64,000 bases of DNA from Chloranthus sessilifolius (taxonomy: Eukaryota; Streptophyta; Magnoliopsida; Chloranthales; Chloranthaceae): positions 17,264,088 to 17,328,087 of the forward strand of contig CM037593.1 in the NCBI GenBank assembly GCA_021018995.1. The letters are read 5' to 3'. Made by a program: the position numbers and the translations under genes. A model generated the notes under the pieces. The model saw nothing but the letters and a program-made list of their open reading frames with translations. It had not been told where the DNA came from and did not search any database. This document shows, one piece after another, positions 24,712 to 36,190 of the stretch; positions within the stretch are counted from its first letter, which is position 1, and every line of letters starts with the position of its first letter.

Positions 24712-26438
24712 TGATGAGTAGCGAAATATGAGGATATTTCGTCCCTAAATACCTACATTTGCTACCCGATGAAGGCTATCTGATGAGAATTACTAGATTT
24801 GAAGTGTTTCAGGTAAATATAATCCAAGTGCAGAAAACAGCCCAAGAATTCCGAAAATAATGTCAAAACACTGCAACTTTGGGTCATCGGGAACTTGGTG
24901 CTACTTGCAGATAAATTTGGACCTTCAAGACGTCTGATTCAGGAAATTACTAAAACACAAAAGTTGTAGAGCTCGTCGTTAGCTTTTCAACGCCGTAAGA
25001 ATCTCCTCAATCCGAGTTTTAGACAGAAAGTTATGACAAAAATATCGAGGCAGTGTCTGATGCAAAGTTTGGCGGGAGTTCACGGAAATAGCTTTTAGAC
25101 CTCAATCGATTGAGAATTAGGTCTCAATCGATTGACAGGAGAGAACAACTTGTTCCAACTTAAGAGTCAATCGATTGAGATTTAAATCTCAATCGATTGA
25201 GGTATTAGGGATTAGGGTTGGCCGACCTTATAAAAAGGACGCTACGAGTTGTGAAAAAGGAGAATTTTGGTTTTAAGGAATTTTAGTTTAGAAGAGTTTT
25301 ATTTTTTTAGAATAGAGGTAGAGATAGAGAGATTTTTTATTATTCTTTTCCCTTTTGAGAGCTTTGTTCCTTTAATTTTCAGTATTCATTCCTTCAGTTT
25401 ATTATTTTTGTTCAAGTGATTTCTGCATTAATTTCGTTTCTGAAGATCATCGTACTTTTGGATCAAAGTAATTTCTATTGAAGTTTGAGGTATTTTTAAT
25501 TCATTAAATTAATGTTATTTTCCCTTCCTTATTTATTTATGTCATTTAATTACAACATGTGTGGCTAAATTCATAGGGATGTACTTTTAATAATATAAAT
25601 CTAGGATTAAAATATGAGATCTTATTTCATGGTTGTTGTGTTATCATGAACGGATGAAATCCTTGCCACTAACTGGGATCGCGTGTGCCGAGCCATGCCC
25701 GGGATATCAGATCTGTGACGGTAATTCTATTTCAATCATTGTTATATGATCTCTTTGCTTTCATCGTGTGGATTTAATTACGATTATGATCCGGGATCGA
25801 GTGTGCCGAGCCATGCCCTGGATCTTGGATCTGTAATAGTAAGTTTATCTTAATTACTCCCTAATCTGAAATCAAGTGTGCCGAGCCATGCCCTTAATTT
25901 CAGATCTATGGTGGTATTCTTATTAGAATTTTTACCCACTTTGGGGATGATTTTTATTTGAACCTGAGATCATGTGAGCCGAGCCATGCCCTTGATCCCA
26001 GATCTATATATGAAAATTATCTCTGAAGTTAAGTCCTGATTGCAGGGATGCAACGTGGAACCTATTAGGGTTTTGACCATTTATCTTCCATAAAAGATGT
26101 TAGTTTTGAATGGTATATCTTATAATTTAATCCGTAGATTTATATTACGGGAAGAACATACCAAAGATGGGAGGATTTAGTATCTTCATCTTTTCCTTTA
26201 TTTTTGAATCATTAATTAAATTTTAGTTTGTAGTCAGTAGTTATCATCTCATCAAACCACCTAAATCATAATATTGGTAGGGTACTATTAAATCTTAGTG
26301 AATTTCTTGAATTACTGTCTTGTTTTTTTAGATCTTTCAAAATAGTCCTCGTGGCAACGATCTCGTACCCCGCACCCACTATATACAATCTGATTCGTGC
26401 GCTTGCGAATAAAACATTACAATAAAAATATCACATCA
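24712..26438. mobile_element. Solo LTR B (LTR retrotransposon fossil), in unit 1 only
   Basis: A 1727-bp block TGATGAGTAG...TCACATCA, flanked by identical 5-bp target duplications ACAAT (24707-24711 and 26439-26443). Unit 2 has the unoccupied site (GGAACAATGGACC at 32459-32471), so insertion followed the tandem duplication. Same family as solo LTR A. It contains a TATA-like CTTATAAAAAGG near 25228, several TCAATCGATTGA palindromes (25110-25202), and a minisatellite with core GTGTGCCGAGCCATGCCC at 25683, 25801, 25876 and (variant) 25973. It looks whole as an LTR, with no internal region. Young relative to its surroundings. Confidence 0.9.
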
Positions 26439-26972
26439 ACAATGGACCTTCTTCTTCTTCAATAACCACGAAGAATGGACCTTCTTCTTCTTCAATAACC
26501 ACGCTAAACTCAGAAGGGAGCTGCACAAGAGAAGGGAGCTTCTAAACCAACCTTTGGAGACAGATCTAAACCAACCTCTGAACAGATCTAAAAAAAACCT
26601 TGTAGCCAGATCTAAACACGCTAAACTCAGAAGAATGGACCATCTTCTTCTTCAATAACGACCGTCTTCTTCTTCAATAACCACGAACACAAAGTTCTTC
26701 AGAAACCATCCCAAGGCAGAGAAGGAGGGAGCTTCACAGGAAAATCTAGGAAAAAAATCGACTATATGCTTCTAAACTACCCTTTACAGAAGGGCATTTT
26801 AGTAAACTTGTATGGATTTAATTCGTTGCACATGTGACTATTTTAGCAATCTCACAAAAATCTGAAGTTCGGAAAACAGCATATGCCTGATCCTCTAAAA
26901 TGTTTGCAGCCTGGATAACAGGCTAAAACGTTTCTTTTTCATGGTTGTTTTTCAAATTTTCCCTAAAAATAA

Positions 26973-27926
26973 AGCCCATTGGTTAAGTTGGGATGAAATA
27001 GCAAAGCCCAAACTCGAAGGTGGATTGGGTATAAGGAAACTTGCAGACATTCAAAAATCTGGTATGGTGAAGTTAGTTTGGAAGTTGCAGACAGAAAATT
27101 CACTATGGTCGAAGCTTTTCTATGAGAAGTATTTGCACTCCAACTGCGCTTACAATGCTCCAAAATCATCAGTGGATTCAAAATTTTGGAAAGCGGTGAG
27201 ACCATGGCTAAAGCCAACCATAGATAATATGGTTTGGAAAGTGAATCATGGAGAACACACGATGCTACTACAACATAACTGGACTGGTCATGACCCACTT
27301 ATAAACAAGTTCCACTTACCAGTCAAACATGGTATGTTGGTATGTTTTTGATAAATTAGCTAATGAATTAGCCAATATACAAGTTCCCCACCATGTTTCT
27401 GAAACAATAATATGGAAGGGCTCTAAATCAGGATCTTTTTCATTTGCTTCAGCTTGGGATATGGTTAGAGTGAAGTCAATGGAAAACAAAAAAGTGGAAT
27501 TGGGTTTGGAAGAGTAATTGTCCCACAAGAATCCAAAGTTTTACATGGAAATTCTTAAGGTCGGCTATACACGGTCGACTCTGTAGTAAGAACATGAAAG
27601 ATTCCTATAGTTCCCCAATGCCTTCTTTGCAAGAGGGAGGAGGAAACCATTCATCATTTATTTTTGGACTGCACTTTTGCTAAACGTTGTTGGGGCTTTC
27701 TAGCGGTTAAGTTTGATGTTACAATGATAGGTTGGCATTACCTCCATCGATTGGCTAAATGGTTTCAAAGTATAGTGGCTACTCAAATAAATATGATTCG
27801 AAGAATGATCCCATGGCTCCTAATATGAGAAATCTGGCTTCTAAGAAACAAAATAAGGCTTGGGCTTAACAGGTGGCACTATCAAGAAGTTACTCAAAAG
27901 GTTCTAAGGTGGGTATTTGAAATACA
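26973..27926 (+). mobile_element. LINE 3' half, unit 1 copy (ends at the duplication junction)
   Basis: Continues the LINE of 9840-12336 after the MULE: AHWLSWDEIAKPKLEGGLGI, then a typical region downstream of RT, then a zf-RVT finger (CKREEETIHHLFLDC near 27634-27675) and W.LI-type tail. Frame changes and a stop (TGA in place of TGG, near 27826) make it non-functional. Cut at 27926 by the start of unit 2. Confidence 0.85.
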
Positions 27927-28049
27927 ATGAATGCGAGGAACATCATGACAGTCAGTACGTATCGTACAAATAAATGGTCGTTCAACCTTTTAACTTGTTA
28001 GAGATTTTACCATGACGGCGTTCACATGATTGTGCTAACTGTTTTGTAG

Positions 28050-28366
28050 GTCCGGCGGAACCTTCGACCATGGAGGATTATCATATCGGCCAAGCTGAAA
28101 ACACATCGTTCGTGTTGCGATTCGATTATAGTGATTGGATTGTAAGCGTGCAAATAATCATTTTTTATTAGGTTTTAAATATATTTATTTGTAAATGCAA
28201 CTCCTGATCGTATTATTGATGGTTGCAGGCAATGACCGGTATGGTGATTGGCAGAGAACTTATGTCACACAGGGCAGATGATGAGCACGTTAACAATAAT
28301 AACGGAGACACCGAGGAAAACGATGATGAAGAGAATGACGCCGGTAGCGATGACGACGACGACTAG
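28050..28366 (+). pseudogene. Acidic-tail gene remnant, unit 2 copy (last two exons)
   Basis: Exon-like PAEPSTMEDYHIGQAENTS.VLRFDYSDWI (about 28051-28142, quoted loosely) is preceded by TTTTGTAG/GTCCGG and followed by GTAAGC. The last exon after GGTTGCAG (28228) reads AMTGMVIGRELMSHRADDE and ends NDDEENDAGSDDDDD with a stop at 28364-28366. The first exon is missing because the duplication began within it. Unknown function. Confidence 0.4.
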
Positions 28367-29487
28367 GGATACACCCACATCTTAATCCGTTTTCCCTAAT
28401 TTTTTTTTCTAATGCAACATGTATTTTATTTTTTTTTATAACAATGCAACGTGTATTTTTGATTGACACTTTATTAGAACCGGGTTAACAATAGTAGCCG
28501 TCCACTTTTCCCTCACTAATTAAGTATTTAGTAGTCGTCCACTTTACACCATTTCAAAGCTGGCTCATTTCCTCTGTCCCCCTCTCTCTCTCTCTCTCCC
28601 ACTTGTTTATTTTTTTTCCTGTAGATTACGGACTGTAATAGGTCTGGATGCCCAGATCTATTGATCTCCGGCTCTGAAAATCGCAAAAAACGCCCAGATC
28701 TGTCCATGAAAAAGAAGGTTGCTTGCATGAATTGATGATTAGGTTATTCTTCGCCCTTCTTTTCATTTTTAATTCGGTGTGATTGAACGGTGGTTTGGAA
28801 AAAATATGGAAATAGTGTAGCTGTGGAGATTCCTTCTGGATGCCTAGATCTATTCCAAATGCTTCCTTCTTCACCTTCTTCTTTCGTTTTTAAAGAAGGA
28901 AAAATACATGAGTTTCTACAATTTTATAAACTTAAGAAAGATTCTAACTCTATCTTGGACAAGAGAGAAGAGGAGAGAGAGGTTCATAAAATAATAATCA
29001 AGCATATTTAATCATGGAATAGCTGGAAACAAAGGGAGAAGATTTTTAGTCGTTAGTACCGATAGGGTTTGCTACTTTAGCCCGACCACTAAGGTTGGTG
29101 GGGCTGTCTCCATTGTAGCCTTGTACGTGGGTCTCATGACCCATCAAATTGAGAGTTATAAGGGACTTATCGCCCATCTAATTGCTCATGACACACGTCG
29201 CTTGTAAGAATTTCCGAAACGAGATGTCCCTTCTTATAGATTTTTTTCTTTGTTTCCCCTCGTGATAGTTTGCCACATTTTGATCAATAGTGGGTGTCCC
29301 GTCATAATGAAAAATGACCGATACTATATCAGTTTCCATCATTTATATTGTACCTACATATTACATGTTACAAATAAAGAAGCTCATATACCAAATATAA
29401 AGATAAGCGAGGTTACTCATTAGCTATGCCCTAACAGAAGTTAACTACTTTAGTACCGTGCAATTTACCAAACATTTTTTCTTTTCA

Positions 29488-29780
29488 TCTAACGGATATC
29501 ATTTTACTTTCAAATCATCGACACAATATTTCTTGAGATTATGCTCTTGTGATGGTTTTGGTCAGATTTTGTTTTCCACGTGACACAACATGAAAAGAGA
29601 TCCAAGAATCATACTTGACGTACGCCACAATAAGTATAATTCTTTTGGGATATGTGCAATGTGGAATCAATGTTTCATCATCTTATTGTAATACATAATC
29701 TCTAGATCAATTGTTTCGAATATTTGGACTAAAAACGATCTCCATCGAATAATTTAATGGCCTACTACTCTATTCATGAT
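29488..29780. mobile_element. Palindromic MITE family, copy in unit 2
   Basis: Duplicate of the copy at 21838-22130, with the same eroded ends. Confidence 0.5.
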
Positions 29781-31425
29781 ATCTAATTTCTAAAATATTT
29801 CATAAGTATCTAATTCTCATCTATTAATAGTTGAGTTTCTCCTAAATTTATATAGAGACCCTTCTATTAGGAGTTCTCTTGTTGTTTCTTCTCGCTTCAA
29901 AGATTTCTTTATTTTTGAAAATGTGAGACACGGGATTAAAATTAGAAGACTAACCATAAAAAATGGTTGAATGAATGTGAGTTAAAAAGACTCCAAAAGG
30001 GTGAATGAATTCTAACTTATTCATTTCCTTTGAAGTTTTCCTACACCGATTGTAAGCAATAAAACCAAAGGAACATCAAATAAAAAAAATCAAACATACC
30101 GAAGAGCATCAAGCAAACAATTCAAACATAACAAAACATGAAATATACCAAGAATTAATCTGAAGACTGAGTCAAAGGACTAAAATTAAATAAAGAAATC
30201 AGACGACTAGTTTAAAAACCCCCCAATCATATAACAGAAACCATCACAAAAAGCCAAAATAAAGAAACCGAAGTAGACCAAAAAATATATATACAATCAA
30301 AAGGAACCCTAAATAAACATTTCATACAGAAATCCTAAGACACACGAGTAACCATCAAAATAGAACATGAATAAACCTTTCAAATAGAAACATAGGAAAT
30401 ATATAAATATAAAGAACCTACTATCATAACTCAATTGTCAAATTCGACTTAATAATTCTCGAAAGCCAAAAACTCCCATCTTTAAAATCTCATTATAAAT
30501 CACGATTGATCATCCCAGAAAGGCAAAATTTAAAAAAAAAATCAAATATAAAAAATAAAATAAATAAATAAACACCAAACCCATTGAAACAGAATGCAAA
30601 AGTCCCAAAACAAATCTATCACTTTGTTTTACACCGAGCCCTTTCGCCAAATAGAGAGAGAGTATCCAGGAAACCAAGAACCTGTAATCCAAAATGGCAA
30701 AATCTAATAACAAGGGACATGAGAAAAAGACCTCTTCTATCGTCGGAATTAACAAGACATGTCTCCAAGAAGACACCTCTGTCCTTTGGACCCTTTTGCA
30801 AACCCATCATTAAAAAAATATAATAAAACAAAAGAAAAAAAAATCACAAAAGATCCACCCACAACAAGCCCTGCATTTCAATAAAAAAAGACTTAAAACT
30901 CAAAATAGCTAACCAAAGAAGAAAAAGGAAGACAAGGTACATGAGCACACATTAATCCATATAGGTCCACGAGAAATGGCAATTTGGAGACTGAAAATTG
31001 CATTGATAAAACAATACAACCTATCTAAGCACCTCCTCTACTGAAAATCCATTTAGTACAACCCTTCATTTACATGAATTTGATTGGATTTTGAGGACTC
31101 TTTGCAACTTTTGGGTTGTGTGCAACCGCAAGAATATCTTCCATGTGGGCAACATGGATCAATGTACAATTGTACATTGATGATGTCATGTGTGGTATAT
31201 AATATAGATGACCCAAACGTCATCCTCAGTGCTCTACCCTGACCACAAGATTATTACAAGCCTTCTGTTATATGGGCTTCAGAAATTGCAGTTGTTTCCT
31301 CATCTTCCTCGACTAATTTTACAGGAGTCTTACCCAGGTTGTAATTCAAATGGACAGTATAGCTTCAGACAACAATAGTAGGTAACCATGATACAGCATG
31401 AAACAGTTCATTAGTATTTTGGTAA

Positions 31426-32934
31426 AAACAATTCAGTATTGAGTATTTTGGCAATGGGATAATGGCTTCTGACTGACATTTAAACACCAAAATCGTGTTT
31501 AAATGATCATATACCATTAAAATTAGACTTTTGATCTCACATCATTAAAATTAAAATCCCTTTGATACAGTTAAAATCTGAGGGAGATGAAAACCCATCT
31601 CTTAAAATCCCATTAAAATCACCCTAACCATCCCATATAAGCAAAACAAAAACCAAATCAAGAACAAACCAAGGAAAAGAAAGGGCACTTTAGAAAAACA
31701 AAGATACTAAATCTTCGCACTCTTCAGCCAGCAAGAAAACGGATGCACTAACGCGCAACTGCTTTTGTGCTAGCGTGCTAGCCCTTGCTTGTTGTTGGCT
31801 ATGCTACTAGCACGTCCATCTAACTTTTCTTTCAACCGCCTATATTTGGTTGGCTGCTATTTCAAATTCTGATTGAAATCTTGAAATCAATAGCTCGAAT
31901 CCTAACGTAGGTAAGATGAGCACCGCCCGCTATAGGGGAATCCACCCGCGATCTCGGATCATATGTTACTGGAGCGAGTTGGGTAACTTTGTTCCTGATG
32001 GCTTACTCCCCATCAAAGAAAGCAGTTTGTGCAAGAATCACCAAATTGAAAGGGAATGTGATATGTTTCTTCGAGGTCACCCATTGAACACTCGTTTCGG
32101 GCAGAGTTCATTTTAATTCCATAAAAAATCGATGGCATAACCTTTAATTTAATTTGTATCTGTTTTGTTACTTTTGTGGCAGTTGCAAGATGGTTTCTTC
32201 TTTCTTGAAATCTTTTACATCTAAGAACAGAAATTTGACAAAATTTTAGTGTATCCCTTTAGAAACAGCAAGCCCTTTGATACGATTAAAAAAAATTGAA
32301 AAATACCCAAAACCAAATCATCTTATAAAACCTAGATCAAATATAGATACCTGCTGAATAATGGAATGCGTAGATGATGGAGAAGAAGTTGCGCAGTTGT
32401 TGAACAAGAACCTTGGAGACAGATCTAAACCAACCCTAGGTAGAGAATTAGAAGTTTGGAACAATGGACCTTATTCTTCTTCAATAACCACGCTAAACTC
32501 AGAAGGGAGCTGCGCAGGAGAAGGGAGCTTCTAAACCAACCTTTGGAGACAGATCTAAACCAACCTCTGAACAGATCTAAAAAAAACCTTGTAGCCAGAT
32601 CTAAACACGCTAAACTCAGAAGAATGGACCATCTTCTTCTTCAATAACGGCCGTCTTCTTCTTCAATAACCACGAACACAAAGTTCTTCAGAAACCATCC
32701 CAAGGCAGAGAAGGAGGGAGCTTCGCAGGAAAATCTAGGAAAAAAATCGACTGTATGCTTCTAAACTACCCTTTACAGAAGGGCATTTTAGTAAACTTGT
32801 ATGGATTTAATTCATCGCACATGTGACTATTTTAGCAATCTCACGAAAATCTGGATTTAATTCCTCTAAAACGTTTGCAGCCTGGATAACAGGCTAAAAC
32901 GTTTCTTTTTCATGGTTGTTTTTCAAATTTTCCC
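31426..32934 (-). repeat. MULE 3' terminal inverted repeat, unit 2 copy
   Basis: Second copy of the MULE right end, containing the 5-bp-TSD module (31683-32260) but not the solo LTR. It ends TTTTCCC at 32934, followed by TAAAAATAA (32935-32943) and the LINE. A 36-codon stretch around 32361-32460 (GEEVAQLLNKNLGDRSKPT) also occurs at 24607 and, on the minus strand, near 12890, because it lies in the inverted repeat. Confidence 0.85.
31683..32260. mobile_element. Unclassified insertion module, unit 2 copy
   Basis: Copy of 23968-24506 produced by the tandem duplication. It is longer by about 35 bp, mainly at 32215-32247, which unit 1 lacks. The open frame at 31916-32116 is retained. Confidence 0.6.
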
Positions 32935-32943
32935 TAAAAATAA

Positions 32944-34640
32944 AGCCCATTGGTTAAGTTGGGATGAAATAGCAAAGCCCAAACTCGAAGGTGGATTGGG
33001 TATAAGGAAACTTGCAGACATTCAAAAATCTGGTATGGTGAAGTTAGTTTGGAAGTTGCAGACAGAAAATTCACTATGGTCGAAGCTTTGCTATGAGAAG
33101 TATTTGCACTCCAACTGCGCTTACAATGCTCCAAAATCATCAGTGGATTCCAAAATTTGGAAAGCGGTGAGGCCATGGCTAAAGCCAACCATAGATAATA
33201 TGGTTTGGAAAGTGAATCATGGAGAACACACGATGCCACTACAACATAACTGGACTGGTCATGACCCACTTATAAACAAGTTCCACTTTCCAGTCAAACA
33301 TGGTATGTTGTTATGTTTCTGATAAATTAGCTAATGAATTAGTCAATAAACAAGTTCCCCACCATGTTTCTGAAACAACAATATGGAAGGGCTCTAAATC
33401 AGGATCTTTTCATTTGCTTCAGCTTGGGATATGGTTAGAGTGAAGTCAATGGAAAACAAAAAAGTGGAATTGGGTTTGGAAGAGTAATTGTCCCACAAGA
33501 ATCCAAAGTTTTGCCTGGAAATTCTTAAGGTCAGCTATATACGGTCGACTCTGTAGTAAGAACATGAAAGATTCCTATAGTTCCCCAATGCCTTCTTTGC
33601 AAGAGGGAGGAGGAAACCATTCATCATTTATTTTTGGAATGCGCTTTTGCTAAACGTTGTTGGGGCTTTCTAGCGGTTAAATTTGATGTTACAATGATAG
33701 GTAGGCATTACCTCCATCGATTGGCTAAATGGTTTCAAAGTATAGTGGCTACTCAAATAAATATGATTCGAAGAATGATCCCATGGCTCCTAATATGGGA
33801 AATCTGGCTTCTAAGAAACAGAATAAGGCATGGGCTTAACAGGTGGCACTATCAAGAAGTTACTCAAACGGTTCTAAGGTGGGTATTTGAAATACAGGAG
33901 AGAATTTCAGTTAAAATGAAAGGCTTCAAATAAGGAAGGCCAGCTTCTCAGTGAAGCTGGTATTAATATTATTCATATACCTCGGAAACGAATGCAAGCT
34001 ATAGAGTGGTCTAAGCCTCCGAGATCGGCAGTGAAACTCAATTCATTGGGATACTTTAATCCGAGAACAAAAATTGGGAATAGTAAGGGCCAAATCATTA
34101 CAGCATTTAGCTCAAACTATCGTGTTTCATTGAATAATGAAGCTGATGTGTTAGCATCATCGGTTAACATATCACTATTGAATTAGATTCAAGTGATTTT
34201 GTCAGAGCACTGATTAACAAACAGTATTCATGGTCCCTCGATAGACACTTTCAACGTTGTTTCAAGCTCCTAGAAGGAATTCAATGGTCTACTATTGTTT
34301 CTTCTGTAGAAGCTAATGCCTTAGCTAAGGAGTTAGCAGTCTATGCCATAGATTCACCTTCCTCTCATGTCTTTCGAAATTTTGAAGACCTTCCTGCTAA
34401 AGCCAGAGGAAGATTTATGGAGGATTTTCTGGAACTTGCTAGGATTAGATTAGTTTAATTTTGGTCCTTAGATTAGTTTTGTCTGGCCAACAATTTATGG
34501 TTCTTGTTGGGGTGATGGCGATGCCCAAGCTCTGCTTGAATCTCTCAATTTGTTGGATTTGTACTCTATTCCTTTTTTTCTTATGTTCTTATGAAAACTT
34601 GATTAATTTCCAATATATATACAGTCAACTTGAGTCAAGC
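32944..34640 (+). mobile_element. LINE 3' half with zf-RVT, RNase H and 3' UTR
   Basis: Begins AHWLSWDEIAKPKLEGG, continuing the LINE interrupted at 12336. The zf-RVT finger (CKREEETIHHLFLECAF) lies near 33600-33650, followed by WLLIWEIWLLRNRIRHGLNR. An RNase H-like region is decayed between 33990 and 34440, where the C-terminal signature EANALAKELAVYAIDSPSSH is clear, ending with a stop at 34456-34458. The 3' UTR runs to about 34640 (AATTTCCAATATATATACAG). Several frame changes; dead. Together with 9840-12336 this is one original LINE of about 4.2 kb. Confidence 0.85.
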
Positions 34641-35154
34641 ACAATTGGGCCTCGGATTTTCGGTCCAAAATTTGGGCCCAAATTTAGTGCTTCACAACCT
34701 TACTTAAGAAGAGTGAATAGATTATCAAAGTAAAACGACTCCGGAAAAAATGAAAATAGTAAAAGTGTAAAACAGATTGAGAAATTTGGAAATTTTTTAT
34801 ATGCAAGTAGAACTTATAAGAAAACCAAAGCTGACCGAATCGAATCGAGTTGATTTGGTTCAACGGTTGGACAGTTTGGGTTGGTTTGAACATTTAGAAA
34901 CCGATTAGAACCAGTTTGGTTTGTGGTTTTGGTCCAAAACCGACCAAACCGAACCGAATACACCCCTAGTAGCATATTTAAACTACCTGTGTAAAAATTA
35001 ACAGCATCTAATTAGGATCATTTGATAACAACAGTAGGAAATCTAAAGTGCTAAAAAAAATAAATTATTCTTTGATTCTGAAAGTAGGAACTCTAGTAGG
35101 ATCTGAATCGGGTTAGTTGCTTCATTCCCAGCCTAATCCGGAATTAAGAAAAAC
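34641..35154. other. Spacer with AACCGAACC-type motifs
   Basis: No gene. At 34830-34970 runs of GGTTTGG / CCAAACCGAACCGAA end in TACACCCCTAG, as at the edge of hAT-type MITEs, but no partner end was found. Confidence 0.4.
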
Positions 35155-35279
35155 CTCATTTTTGGAGATGCGTACCACATGGAATCAACAACTAACAGTT
35201 GGATTGGTTGAGATCAAATATATGAAAGATTGGGGCAAAAAATGATCTTCATCATCTGATTCAAGGAAGTGAATGATGT
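35155..35279. mobile_element. Palindromic MITE family, half copy
   Basis: Right arm only: TGGAGATGCGTACCACATGGAATCAAC ... GAAAGATTGGGGCAAAAAATG ... CATCTGATTCAAGGAAGTGAATG. Abuts the Harbinger-like element. Confidence 0.5.
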
Positions 35280-35617
35280 TAAGGGCCTGTTTGGATAAAA
35301 ACACAAGCAATGTAAGAAAGTAAAATAATATTCCTACATTTTCCCATGAATACTCGAGTTATAGAAAACCATGGGATTCCTTTGTTTCTCTTTATTGTTC
35401 ATTGTTTGGATAACCACATTGCTAGCCAAGAAAACTCAGGATTAAGGAAATCATTTGTTTGGATATATATGCAGGAAATTCTAGGAAAATAAAATATCCT
35501 AATAAAAAAATTGTAATACCACAAAAGATCTTCCAAACTAAAAAATAACTGTAATATCATACAAACGATCATCCACAAGAATGATCCACAAAAATGACCA
35601 TCCACATAAATGATTGA

Positions 35618-35830
35618 TCATGGGCGTGGACCTGTCATCAAACGATCAAATTTTGATTATGCGTGGAGATCTGGGGTCACTTTTGGGATATGTTCCACTT
35701 GAAAATAACATCTGGTCGTCCGTCTGATAGGTGGGTCATAATCTAAAGATCAATTCAATGAAATATTGGGAAAAAAATGATTTTCATGTGTCTATTCAAG
35801 GTAGTCAATGGTGTTAAAGGTGGAAACCAT
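35618..35830. mobile_element. Palindromic MITE family, copy nested in the Harbinger-like element
   Basis: CTGTCATCAAACGATCAAATTTTGATTATG, TTTGGGATATGTTCCACTTG and CATAATCTAAAGATCAATTCAATGAAATATTGGG mark the two arms, both diverged. Confidence 0.5.
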
Positions 35831-35924
35831 GGGTTGCAGACATTAATTTTCGATTGTTAATACCCGTATACACGTAACATAAAATAATTGAACACCTCGT
35901 TGTCGCCGCGAATACCATTTCAAA

Positions 35925-36190
35925 CCCCCAGATCTTCGACACAATAGATCTTGAGATTATGGTCCAATCATTAGACAGATGTTGATTTCACATGACACAC
36001 CTCTCGAATAAAATATCCGAGAAATATATTCGATATATGCTCATAATCACATTCATTTTTTGGAATGTAAACATGTGAAATGAAAATCTGATTGCTTGAT
36101 GGAAGTCCCATGATTTGAAGATCTAATGTGTCGAAGATTGAGCTGAAAAATAATATTTATCCCTTGATTAAAAAAGTCTACTATTTAAGC
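35925..36190. mobile_element. Palindromic MITE family, second nested copy
   Basis: CTTCGACACAATAGATCTTGAG ... TCACATGACACACCTCTCG and inverted partner TGAAATGAAAATCTGATTGCTTGATGG ... GATCTAATGTGTCGAAGATTG. Moderately preserved. Confidence 0.55.

Larger units (their letters stand above)
12337..26963. mobile_element. Mutator-like element (MULE) inserted in the LINE
   Basis: A 14.6 kb insertion with GGG...CCC ends and long terminal inverted repeats (12337-13242 against 23711-26963). It is flanked by an exact 9-bp target duplication TAAAAATAA (12328-12336 and 26964-26972), the size made by Mutator-family transposases. Removing it with one duplication copy leaves a continuous LINE frame (SDNKNK then AHWLSW). 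Inside are a 1.97 kb block bounded by a direct repeat, a degenerate CATCTAGTATAACAGC array, small MITEs, a spliced remnant with an acidic tail, and AT-rich sequence. No MURA transposase, zinc finger or Ulp1-type protease is recognised, so it was probably non-autonomous. The right inverted repeat carries two later insertions. Confidence 0.85.
23711..26963 (-). repeat. MULE 3' terminal inverted repeat, carrying two insertions
   Basis: Reverse complement of 12337-13242. About 0.98 kb remain after setting aside the 539-bp module (23968-24506) and the solo LTR (24712-26438). Its terminal bases ATTTTCCC abut the second copy of the 9-bp target duplication. Confidence 0.85.
20304..27926 (+). repeat. 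Tandem segmental duplication, unit 1
   Basis: Starts inside the MULE at TGAATGTGAGGAAC and ends inside the LINE 3' half at TTTGAAATACA. The following base pairs (27928 on) restart the unit (TGAATGCGAGGAAC). Unit 1 is 7.6 kb, longer than unit 2 mainly because of the solo LTR at 24712-26438. Colinear landmarks: CT microsatellite (20961-20984 and 28582-28597), MITE, MULE 3' inverted repeat, LINE segment. Confidence 0.9.
27928..33896 (+). repeat. Tandem segmental duplication, unit 2
   Basis: Second unit, 5.97 kb, colinear with 20304-27926 and highly similar by eye. It lacks solo LTR B. It ends at TTTGAAATACA, after which the original LINE sequence continues (GGAGAGAATTTCAG). Confidence 0.9.

Noticed and set aside
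21142-29011. 73-codon frame preserved in both duplicated units as a candidate gene
   Set aside because: The units are similar throughout, including non-coding parts, so preservation carries no coding signal; no domain recognised.
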